Positions 1 through 8,770 of a stretch of DNA of 64,000 nt are shown here, one piece after another. Numbering within the stretch: position 1 is the first letter of the stretch; every line of letters starts with the position of its first letter. The translations under genes were made by a program, and so were the position numbers. Below the pieces are notes generated by a model that saw only the letters and a list, made by a program, of their open reading frames with translations, did not search any database and had not been told where the DNA came from. Origin of the DNA: an uncultured Prevotella sp. (GTDB lineage Bacteria > Bacteroidota > Bacteroidia > Bacteroidales > Bacteroidaceae); contig CAAGPV010000095.1 in the NCBI GenBank assembly GCA_900771975.1, positions 14,677-78,676 on the forward strand. The letters are read 5' to 3'.

Positions 1-170
1 TCTATGTAATTATGTCCATCGTTACGCTCGGATTTCAATGCAAAGAACAACGTTTCTTCGGGGAAACAAAGCGAGCGGCTATCCGTCAGGACAAAACCGA
101 TGGTTGCTTCGGTTTCACCATAGCGGCGTGCACCTATGAGAGTGGTTACTTTCTCTATAGAATAATTCAT
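1..170 (-). CDS. murF-alr: MurF-Alr fusion (UDP-MurNAc-tripeptide ligase / alanine racemase), N-terminus only
   Basis: On the minus strand an ATG at 170-168 opens a frame that runs off the left edge of the window. The 56 visible residues begin MNYSIEKVTTLIGARR and include the TIGFVLTDSRS and FALKSERNDGHNYI segments. These match my recollection of the start of the bifunctional Bacteroidetes enzyme, in which a MurF-type ligase (adds D-Ala-D-Ala to UDP-MurNAc-tripeptide in the cytoplasm) is fused to an alanine racemase. TDSRS is the substrate-binding region of the Mur ligase N-terminal domain. Only the Mur part is visible, so the fusion is inferred from the family and not seen. A TAATTTTG box lies 22 bases upstream of the start. 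Confidence 0.8.
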   Translation of the reverse strand, partial: MNYSIEKVTTLIGARRYGETEATIGFVLTDSRSLCFPEETLFFALKSERNDGHNYI

Positions 171-192
171 AACGCAATATTAGATATAATTG

Positions 193-200
193 CAAAATTA
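193..200 (-). promoter_or_regulatory. -7 box for murF-alr
   Basis: TAATTTTG on the minus strand fits the Bacteroidetes TAnnTTTG -7 element. It lies 22 bases before the murF-alr start codon, giving a short leader. Confidence 0.6.
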
Positions 201-295
201 CGGGAAAATCGGCAAAGTGCCAAAAGATAGACCTACTAATTTTAATGCCGACACCAATTCGTACTTTTCAAACAGAAGGGTAATAACGCTATCTG

Positions 296-718
296 TCAAC
301 GCTTGTTGCGACACTTGGGGCACAAACCTTTCATCATATAGTTGACAGAATGCAAAGTAAAACCCATTGGCAGTTCTACCAACGGCGTGGAAATATCGGT
401 TAGACAAAAGGTGCGCTTGCAACGTTCGCAGTAGAAATGAACGTGCGCATCTTCGTCCTCAGTTCCCAAATGACTGTGACACAACTCATAGCGCACGGTG
501 TCGGAACCATCTTCGAGCGTATGCACCAAATGCTTTTCCCGAAAAAGTATCAGGGTTCGGAAAATGTTTGACTTGTCTATCGTCAAAATCTGACTTTCCA
601 ATTCCCGCATCGACAATGGGCGATCTTCAGCTGCCAAGGCTTTCGCTATAACAATGCGGTTGGCCGTAGGACGCACACCGTGTTCTTGAAGAAAGACAAT
701 TGCCTGTTGTTCGTCCAT
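296..718 (-). CDS. Fur family metal-dependent transcriptional repressor
   Basis: The product is 140 residues, the normal Fur length. Residues 1-65 hold the winged-helix part (GVRPTANRIVIAKAL, then the recognition-helix region DKSNIFRTLILF). Residues 80-105 carry the His/Cys metal region HVHFYCERC, and the C-terminus has CPKC at 133-136, so two CxxC pairs (97-100 and 133-136) form a structural zinc site. Fur proteins bind DNA as metal-loaded dimers and repress uptake or stress genes; whether this one senses iron, zinc or peroxide cannot be told from sequence alone. The gene starts 2 bases after the stop of the GSCFA gene and is probably translated from the same mRNA. Confidence 0.9.
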   Translation of the reverse strand: MDEQQAIVFLQEHGVRPTANRIVIAKALAAEDRPLSMRELESQILTIDKSNIFRTLILFREKHLVHTLEDGSDTVRYELCHSHLGTEDEDAHVHFYCERCKRTFCLTDISTPLVELPMGFTLHSVNYMMKGLCPKCRNKR

Positions 719-720
719 AA

Positions 721-1578
721 CTAAAGGGTGATGTTTGTGAAATTTGAAAAATCATGTTCGGGATAGCTCTTGCCCAATTCTTCTATTTGAGCTTGAGTTT
801 TTGCCTGAAATGCTTTATAGGCGGGAGCTTCTGGATGGAAAGGGCGATGGGACAAAGCGGCCTTAACAGGTGCCCAGTCTTTCAAAAAACATTTTGCCCG
901 TTCTGAAAAACAAACAGCTACCAACCTTTCCCATATATAGTTGACGGCCTGTTCTGAAGGGTGTAACATGTCTTCCTTATAAAAACGATAATCGCGCAAC
1001 TCGTCATTCACTATTTCGTAAGCAGGGAAATAGGCCATTGTCATTTGCGGAAAGCGACCTTTACCTTTCCTAATGGCTTCTTCTACGGCCAACAAGAGGG
1101 TTGCCTTAGACAACTGGCTTTCATGATAGCCATACTTACGGTAACGTATTGGACTAACCGTAAACACCACCCTACACGTGGGATTGACTTTAGAAAGTGC
1201 TGACATACATTGCAACAAATAGTCGACACACTCATCTACAGATAAGCATCGTTCGGTGAAAAGGCTTTGAGGACGTTTCTGACAATTGTCAACAATCTCT
1301 CCTGTGGCGTTCAATATATATACATGATTGGTGCCCAACGTGACAAAAACAGTCTGCGGGCAAAACTGTTCAGGCCCATCTACCACCTTATTTATAGTAT
1401 GTAAGACACTGGCTGGATTGTACATCACCCCAAAAGGGTTGACCTTAGCGGCAAATTGCTCTGCCAGAAAATGCCTACCGATGCCATCTGCAAAGCAACT
1501 TCCTACAAAAAGCATTCTCTCGAAAGGGGCTATTTCAAACCCAAGTGAGGAAACATTGACAATAGTGCGAAACTCCAT
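721..1578 (-). CDS. GSCFA domain protein
   Basis: The signature GSCFA is at residues 26-30 of the 285-residue product (LFVGSCFADGIGRHF). The fold is an SGNH/GDSL-hydrolase relative common in Bacteroidetes and alphaproteobacteria. The Ser of GSCFA would be the nucleophile, and the C-terminal DMLHPSEQAVNYIW supplies a DxxH-like Asp/His pair. The substrate is unknown. I chose the ATG at 1578, because the upstream in-frame ATG at 1605 lies beyond the -7 box (1586-1593) and would sit outside the transcript. The stop is adjacent to the fur start, so the two form an operon. Confidence 0.85.
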   Translation of the reverse strand: MEFRTIVNVSSLGFEIAPFERMLFVGSCFADGIGRHFLAEQFAAKVNPFGVMYNPASVLHTINKVVDGPEQFCPQTVFVTLGTNHVYILNATGEIVDNCQKRPQSLFTERCLSVDECVDYLLQCMSALSKVNPTCRVVFTVSPIRYRKYGYHESQLSKATLLLAVEEAIRKGKGRFPQMTMAYFPAYEIVNDELRDYRFYKEDMLHPSEQAVNYIWERLVAVCFSERAKCFLKDWAPVKAALSHRPFHPEAPAYKAFQAKTQAQIEELGKSYPEHDFSNFTNITL

Positions 1579-1585
1579 AATACTG

Positions 1586-1593
1586 CAAAAATA
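1586..1593 (-). promoter_or_regulatory. -7 box for the GSCFA-fur operon, near-leaderless
   Basis: TATTTTTG on the minus strand lies only 7 bases before the ATG at 1578. Transcription would start about at the start codon. Confidence 0.6.
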
Positions 1594-1681
1594 CGAATTT
1601 TCCAACTAAGAAGAATAACTAACGGGAATTTCTTTTTGCTCTTTAGACAAAAACGCGAAGTTTTAGTAACGAGCAAAAAAT

Positions 1682-1711
1682 ATTCCCGACAACATTAAAG
1701 TTGCCGGGAAT
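1682..1711 (-). terminator. Intrinsic terminator of the YfhO gene
   Basis: An inverted repeat with outer arms ATTCCCG/CGGGAAT and inner arms CAAC/GTTG lies about 30 bases after the stop at 1740 in the leftward direction. On the minus strand it is followed by ATTTTTTGC. Confidence 0.8.
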
Positions 1712-1739
1712 GCTTGTAAAATCATCCGTAAAATACTGT

Positions 1740-4244
1740 TTATGCTATCGTCTTGCGATTCTTTTTCCATTCTAAGAATATTGCGCCAGCAACAATCAGA
1801 ACAAGCAACGCAAAGCCTACATAAGCTATAGTTTCGGTAGTGCGAACGGAAGAAGGATGGAAATCCAATTCTACCGTGTGCTTACCAGCTTTCACATTAA
1901 GGGCACGTAGAATGTAATTGACTCTTCCTAAGGTTACATCCTGTCCATCTACAGTGGCCGTCCATCCTGGATAGTAAACTTCGGAAAGAACAACAACACC
2001 GCCATTCTTTGAATTCACATCATATTTTAAATGGTTGGGGGCATACGAGGTAAGCGTTACTACTGCTGAGGAGTCATTGTTTTGCGAAACACCCAACTGT
2101 TGTTGAAAACGCTTATCGGCAACTGCTTCATGACGAAGGTTGATTTTTCCCACCATCGCAATCTCTTGATCGGCATTGTCCACATAGTTTACTTTGTTAA
2201 CAAACCACCCATTTCCGTAGGCACTTGTGTTCTTTACAGCCGTGGGCTGGTTGTTGATACCTGCTATCAGATACTTTGTGTTGAGCATATCCAATACCGG
2301 TATCTGATTGTTTTCATCGGTCACTTGAAGCAAATTGCCGTTTTGAGACATCTTGAGTTTATTCAAGCGTTGCATCTCAGGGCCTATATAAGTGCTTATC
2401 ATATCTTGATAACGATGCAACTTGGCTGGATGATAACCGCCGATACTCTTATGATAATAGCTGGTATTGTTTTCATTAAAAGTATCACCGGTAAGGTTTA
2501 GAACGCGATAATCTGCAGATGGGTCTTGAAGAATCTGTTCATCCGCCTGCGTTTTCTGTTGTTCTGATTCGGCTTGGCTCTTTGGAACAAACATACCATC
2601 GTTGAGATAACGCTTGTCCACTTGCCACATGTCAATCAAGCAAAGCACAAAAATACCACCCAACATGTACTGCACTTTCAGCTTTTTCGCCTTAAAGAGC
2701 AATAGCATTAGCGTTCCTATCAATATTATAACGACTGTTCGCCAGCAATCTGAGGTAAAGATTGGCACACGCATACGCCCAATATTATTTGCAACATCCT
2801 GAAGATACTCTTGAGGGATGCCCGATTTTGTCAAGTTCTGCATATCCGACTGTGATACAAAGTCGAAGAAAACATTTGGCATTAAAGCAAAGAGCAAAGC
2901 CACACCTGCTGTCAAAGCAAAACTAAGATATACAAACTTAATCTTCTTGGTCAACACTTCTGGCTCGTCAACAATCTTTTTCAAAGTCAACATTGCCAAA
3001 AGAGGAATCGTAAATTCGGCTATCACCAAAATGGAAGAAACCGTTCGGAATTTGCTATATAAAGGGATATAATCGATAAAGAAGTTGGTAAATGGCATAA
3101 AATTACGCCCCCATGAAAGAAGCACCGACAAGACGGTTGCGGCCAATAAGGCCCATTTCATAGGTCCTTTCACAATGAATAGCCCTAAAATAAAGAGCAT
3201 AAGCACAAAAGCTCCCACATATACAGGGCCTGCTGTAAAGGGTTGGTCTCCCCAATATTGGTACCATTGCGAACAAACATCGGCCAACTGAGGATCGCTG
3301 GCCTGCATAGCAGACTTATTGTTGCCTAATTTCTCGTTATGAGACCCACCCTTTGCATTTGGGATAAGCAAGGTCCAGGTTTCTCCTATGCCATAACTCC
3401 ATTGCGTTATGTAATCTCTGTCAAGACCGCTATTGGTTTGATTGGATGCATTTCCCTTAGAGGTAAGTTCACTCTTCCCACGCATACTATCTTTCTGGTA
3501 CTCCCACGTATGGTAAAGGTTTGACGCATTGATTGCCAAAGCTATTCCGGCAGCCACTACACACACGCCGGTGGCTTTCAGGAAACGGGAAATTTGTTTA
3601 TCGCGGATAGCTTGATACAAATAAGCTATCAGCATAAAGAAAACGACAAAGAAATAGTAATAGGTCATTTGTGCATGATTGGCCTTTATTTCAAAGGCTG
3701 CAAATATAGCCGTTACAGCCAAGCCTGCTAAATACTTTCCGCGATAAGCAAGCACAATACCCCCTATCATCGGTGGCAAATAGGCCAAAGCAGCCACTTT
3801 CCACAAGTGTCCTGCTGCTATAATAATTAGGAAATAGGACGAAAAGGCCCAAACTACGCTTCCCAAAGCAGCCAACGACTGACGAAAATCAAAAGCTCTC
3901 AGCATGATGTAAAATCCTAACAGATAGGCAAACAAGAACCAGACATAGTTGGGTAGCCACAAATGATAGGTTCCCATTATAGCTGATAGACCTTTGGTGC
4001 TTTGATAGGATGGGGCAATCTGGTAGGTTGGCATTCCGCCAAACACCGAATTGGTCCACAAAGTCTCCTCACCTGTCTGTTCATGAAACTGTGTTAGCTC
4101 ATGGTTCAAACCTACACTGGCTGCCGCATCATGCTGAAACAACACCTTTCCCTGGGTCACTGGCACAAAGAAATAAGCAAATGCAATGACCACAAACAAT
4201 GCAATGGCCAACAAGTCGGGCCAATATTTCTTTAGAATATTCAT
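1740..4244 (-). CDS. YfhO family integral membrane protein
   Basis: This 834-residue protein has an N-terminal membrane anchor (LLAIALFVVIAFAYFFVPV), about a dozen hydrophobic segments up to residue 500, and a final segment before the C-terminal KNRKTIA. The long soluble stretch of residues 520-800 contains YPGWTATVDGQDV. The segment SVFGGMPTYQ near residue 65 and the YPGW region are typical of YfhO proteins. Members of the family are linked in firmicutes to glycosylation of lipoteichoic acid; in Bacteroidetes the substrate is unknown, so a polyprenyl-phosphate-sugar glycosyltransferase role is only an inference. It is transcribed alone, from a promoter that mirrors that of mtnN, and ends at a clear terminator. 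Confidence 0.85.
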   Translation of the reverse strand: MNILKKYWPDLLAIALFVVIAFAYFFVPVTQGKVLFQHDAAASVGLNHELTQFHEQTGEETLWTNSVFGGMPTYQIAPSYQSTKGLSAIMGTYHLWLPNYVWFLFAYLLGFYIMLRAFDFRQSLAALGSVVWAFSSYFLIIIAAGHLWKVAALAYLPPMIGGIVLAYRGKYLAGLAVTAIFAAFEIKANHAQMTYYYFFVVFFMLIAYLYQAIRDKQISRFLKATGVCVVAAGIALAINASNLYHTWEYQKDSMRGKSELTSKGNASNQTNSGLDRDYITQWSYGIGETWTLLIPNAKGGSHNEKLGNNKSAMQASDPQLADVCSQWYQYWGDQPFTAGPVYVGAFVLMLFILGLFIVKGPMKWALLAATVLSVLLSWGRNFMPFTNFFIDYIPLYSKFRTVSSILVIAEFTIPLLAMLTLKKIVDEPEVLTKKIKFVYLSFALTAGVALLFALMPNVFFDFVSQSDMQNLTKSGIPQEYLQDVANNIGRMRVPIFTSDCWRTVVIILIGTLMLLLFKAKKLKVQYMLGGIFVLCLIDMWQVDKRYLNDGMFVPKSQAESEQQKTQADEQILQDPSADYRVLNLTGDTFNENNTSYYHKSIGGYHPAKLHRYQDMISTYIGPEMQRLNKLKMSQNGNLLQVTDENNQIPVLDMLNTKYLIAGINNQPTAVKNTSAYGNGWFVNKVNYVDNADQEIAMVGKINLRHEAVADKRFQQQLGVSQNNDSSAVVTLTSYAPNHLKYDVNSKNGGVVVLSEVYYPGWTATVDGQDVTLGRVNYILRALNVKAGKHTVELDFHPSSVRTTETIAYVGFALLVLIVAGAIFLEWKKNRKTIA

Positions 4245-4275
4245 CTTTTATCTGTTAGATTTCTTGTTATAAACG

Positions 4276-4341
4276 CTGCAAAAGTACGAAAAAGTTAAGA
4301 TTTGTAGGAGGCGATTATGACATTTTTTCGTACTTTTGCAG
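4276..4341. promoter_or_regulatory. Palindromic divergent promoter pair (YfhO / mtnN)
   Basis: A perfect 18-bp inverted repeat (left arm 4276-4293, right arm 4324-4341, 30-base spacer) contains a TACTTTTG -7 box in each arm. One box points left towards the YfhO gene and one right towards mtnN. Both promoters therefore share the same 18 bases. Confidence 0.7.
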
Positions 4342-4362
4342 AAATAACAAGGAACAAGATAT

Positions 4363-5046
4363 ATGAAAATAGGCATTATCGTGGCAATGGATAAGGAGTT
4401 TGCGCAACTTGCCACCCTTCTCGACCACCAAGAAAAAGAGGTTCATTCACAAAATGAATTCATCTTAGGTTCCATAGAAGAAAAGGATATTGTACTACAG
4501 AAATGCGGGATTGGGAAAGTAAATTCTGCCATTGGTACAGTTGAAATGATTCGCAATTACCATCCAGACTTAATCATTTCAAGCGGTTGTGCGGGAGGTG
4601 CTGACCCCCAACTCAATGTTGGAGATGTGGTCGTTGCCACACAATGTGTCTATCACGATGCCTATTGTGGCGACAATGTATCCTTTGGACAAATTATGGG
4701 TATGCCTGAACGATATGACACTTCACAAGAATTAATAGATAAAGCCTTGTCAATGACTTGCAAAGAAACCATTAGAGCCGGTCTGACAGTTAGTGGTGAT
4801 TGGTTTGTTGACTCACGTGAAAAGATGCAAGACATTATCTATCATTTCCCGGAAGCGAAGGCTGTAGACATGGAAAGTTGCTCGGTCGCACAAACTTGCT
4901 ACCTTTACAACACGCCTTTCGTTTCCTTCCGCATCATCAGCGACGTTCCCCTTAAAGACTGCAAAGCTGCCCAATATTTTGATTTTTGGGCCTCTATGGC
5001 AGATGGTTCTTTCGATGTTACAAGAAATTTCCTTAAAACTCTGTAA
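4363..5046 (+). CDS. mtnN: 5'-methylthioadenosine / S-adenosylhomocysteine nucleosidase
   Basis: The enzyme cleaves adenine from MTA and SAH in the cytoplasm, giving methylthioribose and S-ribosylhomocysteine. The 227-residue length is typical. Visible signatures are the N-terminal MKIGIIVAMDKEF, the GCGIGKVNSAIGT-like KCGIGKVNSAIGT segment, SSGCAGGAD (substrate loop), VDMESCSVAQ (Met/Glu pair contacting ribose) and RIISDVP, whose Asp is the catalytic acid that protonates adenine. luxS follows 42 bases downstream and uses one of its products, so the pair makes a complete SAH-to-AI-2 detoxification route. The promoter box lies at 4331-4338. Confidence 0.95.
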   Translation: MKIGIIVAMDKEFAQLATLLDHQEKEVHSQNEFILGSIEEKDIVLQKCGIGKVNSAIGTVEMIRNYHPDLIISSGCAGGADPQLNVGDVVVATQCVYHDAYCGDNVSFGQIMGMPERYDTSQELIDKALSMTCKETIRAGLTVSGDWFVDSREKMQDIIYHFPEAKAVDMESCSVAQTCYLYNTPFVSFRIISDVPLKDCKAAQYFDFWASMADGSFDVTRNFLKTL

Positions 5047-5088
5047 TTAAATTCTCACACCTTATTATATATTTAGCAAATACCAACT

Positions 5089-5574
5089 ATGGACAAAATA
5101 CCTTCTTTCACCATCAATCACGAGAAGTTGCTCCCAGGCATCTACGTGAGCAGAAAAGACAACTTAGGCAATGAAGTCATAACAACGTTTGACATTCGCA
5201 TGAAAGCGCCCAACCGAGAGCCTGCCTTGCACCCTGGAGCTTTGCACACCATCGAACATTTGGCTGCTACTTACTTGCGCAACGACCCAGAATGGAAAGA
5301 TAAAATCGTTTATTGGGGACCCATGGGTTGTTTAACTGGTAACTATCTACTTCTGAAAGGTGATTTAGAAAGCCATGACATCGTTGAACTCATGAAACGA
5401 ACATTTCGCTTTGTAGCCGATTTTGATGGGAAAATCCCAGGAGCTGCGCCAAAAGATTGTGGCAATTGGCTACTACACGACTTGCCAATGGCATGTTGGG
5501 AATCACGTAAATATTTAGAGGAAACCTTAGAGCACCTGACTGAAGAGCGCCTCAACTACCCCACTAAAGACTAA
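5089..5574 (+). CDS. luxS: S-ribosylhomocysteine lyase (AI-2 synthase)
   Basis: LuxS converts S-ribosylhomocysteine to homocysteine and DPD, the precursor of autoinducer-2. The 161-residue product has the metal-binding HTIEH motif (His53, His57), the catalytic Cys81 in MGCLTG, and the third metal ligand Cys124 in KDCGNW. All active-site residues are present. It lies just behind mtnN, which makes its substrate. Its last 11 bases overlap the 3' end of the convergent barrel gene at 5564-6286. Confidence 0.96.
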   Translation: MDKIPSFTINHEKLLPGIYVSRKDNLGNEVITTFDIRMKAPNREPALHPGALHTIEHLAATYLRNDPEWKDKIVYWGPMGCLTGNYLLLKGDLESHDIVELMKRTFRFVADFDGKIPGAAPKDCGNWLLHDLPMACWESRKYLEETLEHLTEERLNYPTKD

Positions 5575-6286
5575 AACGGTAGCCTATCGTTACATCAAAA
5601 TTGCGGTTCTTGGTGTTTACAACGTTTATCTTGCTCGTATTTGTCAAACCTAAAGCATAACGCGCATCAAGAATTACGTTCTCGTATTCGTAGCTTATGC
5701 CAATTATAGGTGCTGAAAAATCGAAACGTTTAGTTGAAGAAGTAACATCATTATCATAAGTATTGATGGGTTCATACTTGTGTGCGCCGTCAGTATATTC
5801 CACATACTGTTGGCTACAAAGATGGGTCTTAGCCTTAAGCAGATAACCCAATTGTACTCCCACACCAACAGAAAAGCCTTTAAAAATGTAACGACGAAGC
5901 ATAATGGGCACCGCTAAATACTGCAAATCATTGGTAAAATCGCTGATAGCCGTATAGTTGGTAACAGGCTCATTGGCGTCCATCCCTTTGTAACTTTTAA
6001 GCATATCCGGGCATCGGGAACCTTGCATAGAATAAAAAAGGCCAGCAGAAAGGGCTGTAGTGGCCGTAGCTTGATATTCCACCTCAACACCTGCTTTCAT
6101 CCCTGCCTTGTATTGGGACTTTTGAGTACCAGGAGTTTCTTCACTTCCTATAGCATAGCAATCATTTGACAAATTACTGAGATTGACTCCCACACGCGGT
6201 ATAACAGACCAAGACCCCACTTCGTTTTGGGCATCAGCAACCATTACACACAACAAACCCAAAAGAGTAACTATTGATTTTTTCAT
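5564..6286 (-). CDS. PorT-family outer-membrane beta-barrel protein
   Basis: The product has 240 residues. It begins with a signal peptide (MKKSIVTLLGLLCVMVADAQ) and shows alternating hydrophobic strands, among them SVIPRVGVNLSNL, TALSAGLFYSMQG, GFSVGVGVQLGYLL, APIIGISYEYE, VILDARYALGLTN and a C-terminal FDVTIGYRFSL ending in an aromatic-rich strand. This pattern fits the PorT / OMP_b-brl_2 barrels (about 8 strands) common in Bacteroidetes. The specific function is unknown. True PorT belongs to the type IX secretion system, but this family is very broad, so I do not call it porT. The stop overlaps luxS by 11 bases. Confidence 0.8.
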   Translation of the reverse strand: MKKSIVTLLGLLCVMVADAQNEVGSWSVIPRVGVNLSNLSNDCYAIGSEETPGTQKSQYKAGMKAGVEVEYQATATTALSAGLFYSMQGSRCPDMLKSYKGMDANEPVTNYTAISDFTNDLQYLAVPIMLRRYIFKGFSVGVGVQLGYLLKAKTHLCSQQYVEYTDGAHKYEPINTYDNDVTSSTKRFDFSAPIIGISYEYENVILDARYALGLTNTSKINVVNTKNRNFDVTIGYRFSL

Positions 6287-6384
6287 CTTTTTCTTCTTGT
6301 TTTTCCATTATAACGAATTTTCTCCATACTTTATTGCACCCTATAAAGAAATTGGTTATAATTTAAAACGCCACAACAGAAAAA

Positions 6385-6414
6385 GCGAGCCATAGCCAAT
6401 TTGCTACCGCTCGC
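6385..6414 (-). terminator. Intrinsic terminator of typA
   Basis: GCGAGC/GCTCGC arms with an inner TAGC/GCTA pair lie about 50 bases beyond the typA stop. On the minus strand they are followed by TTTTTCTG. Confidence 0.75.
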
Positions 6415-6466
6415 CTCGTTTTTGTTATTTCAATCACAGTCTTTCCGGTCTCTAACCCGACTGTTT

Positions 6467-8269
6467 TCAATCTTTTCCTGCACGCTTACGCTCTAAGTGA
6501 TCAAGGATAATCTTGCGCATACGAATGGATTTTGGAGTAACTTCAACATATTCGTCTGCCTTGATATATTCCAAACATTCTTCAAGACTCATCTCTGTCT
6601 TTGGAATAACACGAGCTTTATCATCCGAGCCACTTGCGCGAACGTTGGTCAACTGTTTAGCTTTGGTCACATTGATTACCAAGTCGTTGTCATGAACATG
6701 TTCACCTACGACTTCTCCGCCATAAACTTCCTCGCCTGGATCAATGAAGAATTTTCCACGATCTTGTAGTTTGTCAATAGAATAAGCATAGGCTGTTCCC
6801 TTCTCCAATGCTATCATTGAGCCGTTGGTACGACGCACGATTTCGCCTTTATAGGGCTGGTACTCCTTAAAGCGGTGAGCCATGATAGCTTCACCCTGGC
6901 TTGCCGTAAGAACATTTGTACGCAAACCAATAATACCGCGCGAAGGTATATCAAAAGTAATGTTAACTCTATCGCCTTCAGTATCCATACCTGTCATCTC
7001 ACCTTTACGGCGCGTCACCATATCTATCATTTTAGACGAGAACTCTTCGGGGACATTAATGGTCAATTCTTCAATAGGTTCGCATTTCTGCCCGTCAATT
7101 TCTTTAATGATAACCTGAGGTTGACCCACTTGCAATTCATAGCCTTCACGGCGCATTGTCTCTATGAGGACCGAAAGATGGAGCACACCTCTACCGCTGA
7201 CTATCCACTTGTCAGTAGTGTCTTCGAACGGCTTGACACGCAAAGCAAGGTTTTTCTCCAATTCCTTTTGCAGACGGTCACCCACGTGACGGCTTGTACA
7301 GAACTTACCTTCACGGCCAAAGAAGGGAGAATCGTTGATGGTAAAGAGCATACTCATCGTGGGTTCGTCTACAGCAATAGGAGGCAATGGCTCAGGATTT
7401 TCGAAGTCGGCTATCGTGTCTCCAATCTCAAATTTCTCCAAACCGATAACTGCACAGATGTCACCAGAGTCCACATGATCGGTTTTCTTGTGTCCCATTC
7501 CTTCAAAGGTATGTAGCTCTTTAATTTTGGTACGCTCTTGCGTTCCGTCTCTATGGCAAATAGTGACATTCTGTCCGTCACGTAACGTGCCACGATGAAC
7601 ACGTCCTACGGCAATACGTCCCGTATAGTTACTGTAGTCTAACGAGGTGATTAGCATCTGAGGAGTACCTTCCAACTGACGTGGAGCAGGTATCACCTCT
7701 ACTATCTTGTCCAGCAAGTAGTCAATATTGTCCGTAGGCTGCTGCCAGTCTTCAGCCATCCAACCGTTCTTTGCCGATCCATAGACAACAGGGAAGTCCA
7801 ATTGGTCTTCTGTTGCATTGAGATCGCACATCAAATCAAAAACCATTTCATAGACTTCCTCTGGACGGCAGTTGGGCTTATCCACCTTATTGACAACTAC
7901 TATCGGCTTCAAGCCTAATTGCAATGCCTTCTGCAAGACAAAACGAGTTTGGGGCATCGGGCCTTCAAACGCGTCTACAAGCAGCAGGCAGCCGTCTGCC
8001 ATATTGAGCACGCGTTCCACTTCACCACCGAAATCGGAGTGTCCCGGAGTGTCCAAAATATTTATTTTAACACCTTTCCAGTTGATACTTACATTCTTTG
8101 ACAGAATTGTTATCCCTCGTTCACGCTCCAAATCATTGGAGTCCAACACCTCGCCACTATCATCTTGTCCGTCACGGAAGAGCTTTCCTGCGAGCATCAT
8201 CTTGTCAACCAACGTGGTCTTGCCATGGTCGACATGCGCTATAACCGCAATGTTTCTAATGTCTTGCAT
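6467..8269 (-). CDS. typA: Translational GTPase TypA/BipA
   Basis: TypA is a ribosome-binding GTPase of the elongation-factor family involved in ribosome assembly and stress adaptation. All G motifs are present: G1 AHVDHGKTT (residues 11-19), RERGITI, G3 DTPGHSDFGGEV, G4 NKVDKP and G5 SAKNG. The EF-G-like domains follow, and the C-terminal TypA-specific domain includes GEIVRRTNGSMIALEKG and the end SIRMRKIILDHLERKR. The 600-residue length is normal. It is transcribed alone, with its promoter box at 8308-8315 and a terminator at 6385-6414. Confidence 0.97.
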   Translation of the reverse strand: MQDIRNIAVIAHVDHGKTTLVDKMMLAGKLFRDGQDDSGEVLDSNDLERERGITILSKNVSINWKGVKINILDTPGHSDFGGEVERVLNMADGCLLLVDAFEGPMPQTRFVLQKALQLGLKPIVVVNKVDKPNCRPEEVYEMVFDLMCDLNATEDQLDFPVVYGSAKNGWMAEDWQQPTDNIDYLLDKIVEVIPAPRQLEGTPQMLITSLDYSNYTGRIAVGRVHRGTLRDGQNVTICHRDGTQERTKIKELHTFEGMGHKKTDHVDSGDICAVIGLEKFEIGDTIADFENPEPLPPIAVDEPTMSMLFTINDSPFFGREGKFCTSRHVGDRLQKELEKNLALRVKPFEDTTDKWIVSGRGVLHLSVLIETMRREGYELQVGQPQVIIKEIDGQKCEPIEELTINVPEEFSSKMIDMVTRRKGEMTGMDTEGDRVNITFDIPSRGIIGLRTNVLTASQGEAIMAHRFKEYQPYKGEIVRRTNGSMIALEKGTAYAYSIDKLQDRGKFFIDPGEEVYGGEVVGEHVHDNDLVINVTKAKQLTNVRASGSDDKARVIPKTEMSLEECLEYIKADEYVEVTPKSIRMRKIILDHLERKRAGKD

Positions 8270-8307
8270 CTTTATACCTTAAAAAATAGCTTTTCTAATA
8301 TTGGGTG

Positions 8308-8315
8308 CAAAATTA
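8308..8315 (-). promoter_or_regulatory. -7 box for typA
   Basis: TAATTTTG followed by C on the minus strand, 38 bases before the typA ATG. Confidence 0.6.
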
Positions 8316-8358
8316 CGAAAATATATCCGAAAAACTTGTCTATGCACTCAAAAAGTTG

Positions 8359-8366
8359 TAACTTTG
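8359..8366 (+). promoter_or_regulatory. -7 box for rpsO with a long leader
   Basis: TAACTTTG on the plus strand, 107 bases before the rpsO ATG. The roughly 100-base leader is long for this genome segment and could hold the S15 autoregulatory target known in other bacteria; I could not fold it convincingly by eye. Confidence 0.55.
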
Positions 8367-8473
8367 CAGCGCTTTTCGGAAAATCCGATGCATTTAAAGA
8401 CGCAACTCGTTGTGATTAAGGCGACTAACGTCCGCAAGATGTAATGAGCAAACAGTATTAATCAATTATCAAA

Positions 8474-8743
8474 ATGTATTTAGACAAAACCAAGAAGACC
8501 GAGATCTTCACCGAGTTCGGTAAAGGAAACACTGACACAGGGTCAGCAGAAAGCCAGATTGCATTATTCACTTATCGCATCAAACACCTTACAGAGCATG
8601 TCAAGAAGAACCATAAGGACTTTGTTACCACACGTTCTTTGACTCAGCTTGTAGGTAAGCGTCGTGCGCTTCTCAACTATCTTTACGACCGTGACGTTGA
8701 GCGTTACCGTGCAATCATCAAGGCTCTTGGCTTGCGTAAGTAA
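8474..8743 (+). CDS. rpsO: 30S ribosomal protein S15
   Basis: S15 binds 16S rRNA helices 20-22 and forms a bridge to the large subunit. The 89-residue product has the family signatures GSAESQIALFTYRIKHLTEH and the conserved HxKD-like HKDFVTTRSLTQLVGKRR, then LLNYLYDRDVERY, and the end ALGLRK. Its length is canonical. It is monocistronic, with a terminator directly after it. Confidence 0.98.
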   Translation: MYLDKTKKTEIFTEFGKGNTDTGSAESQIALFTYRIKHLTEHVKKNHKDFVTTRSLTQLVGKRRALLNYLYDRDVERYRAIIKALGLRK

Positions 8744-8770
8744 TAGAAACAAGTCTCATAGCTTATAACC

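Noticed and set aside
12..230. Rightward open frame of 72 codons at the left edge
   Set aside because: It lies antisense to the start of murF-alr, whose residues are recognisable on the other strand, and has no family-like sequence.
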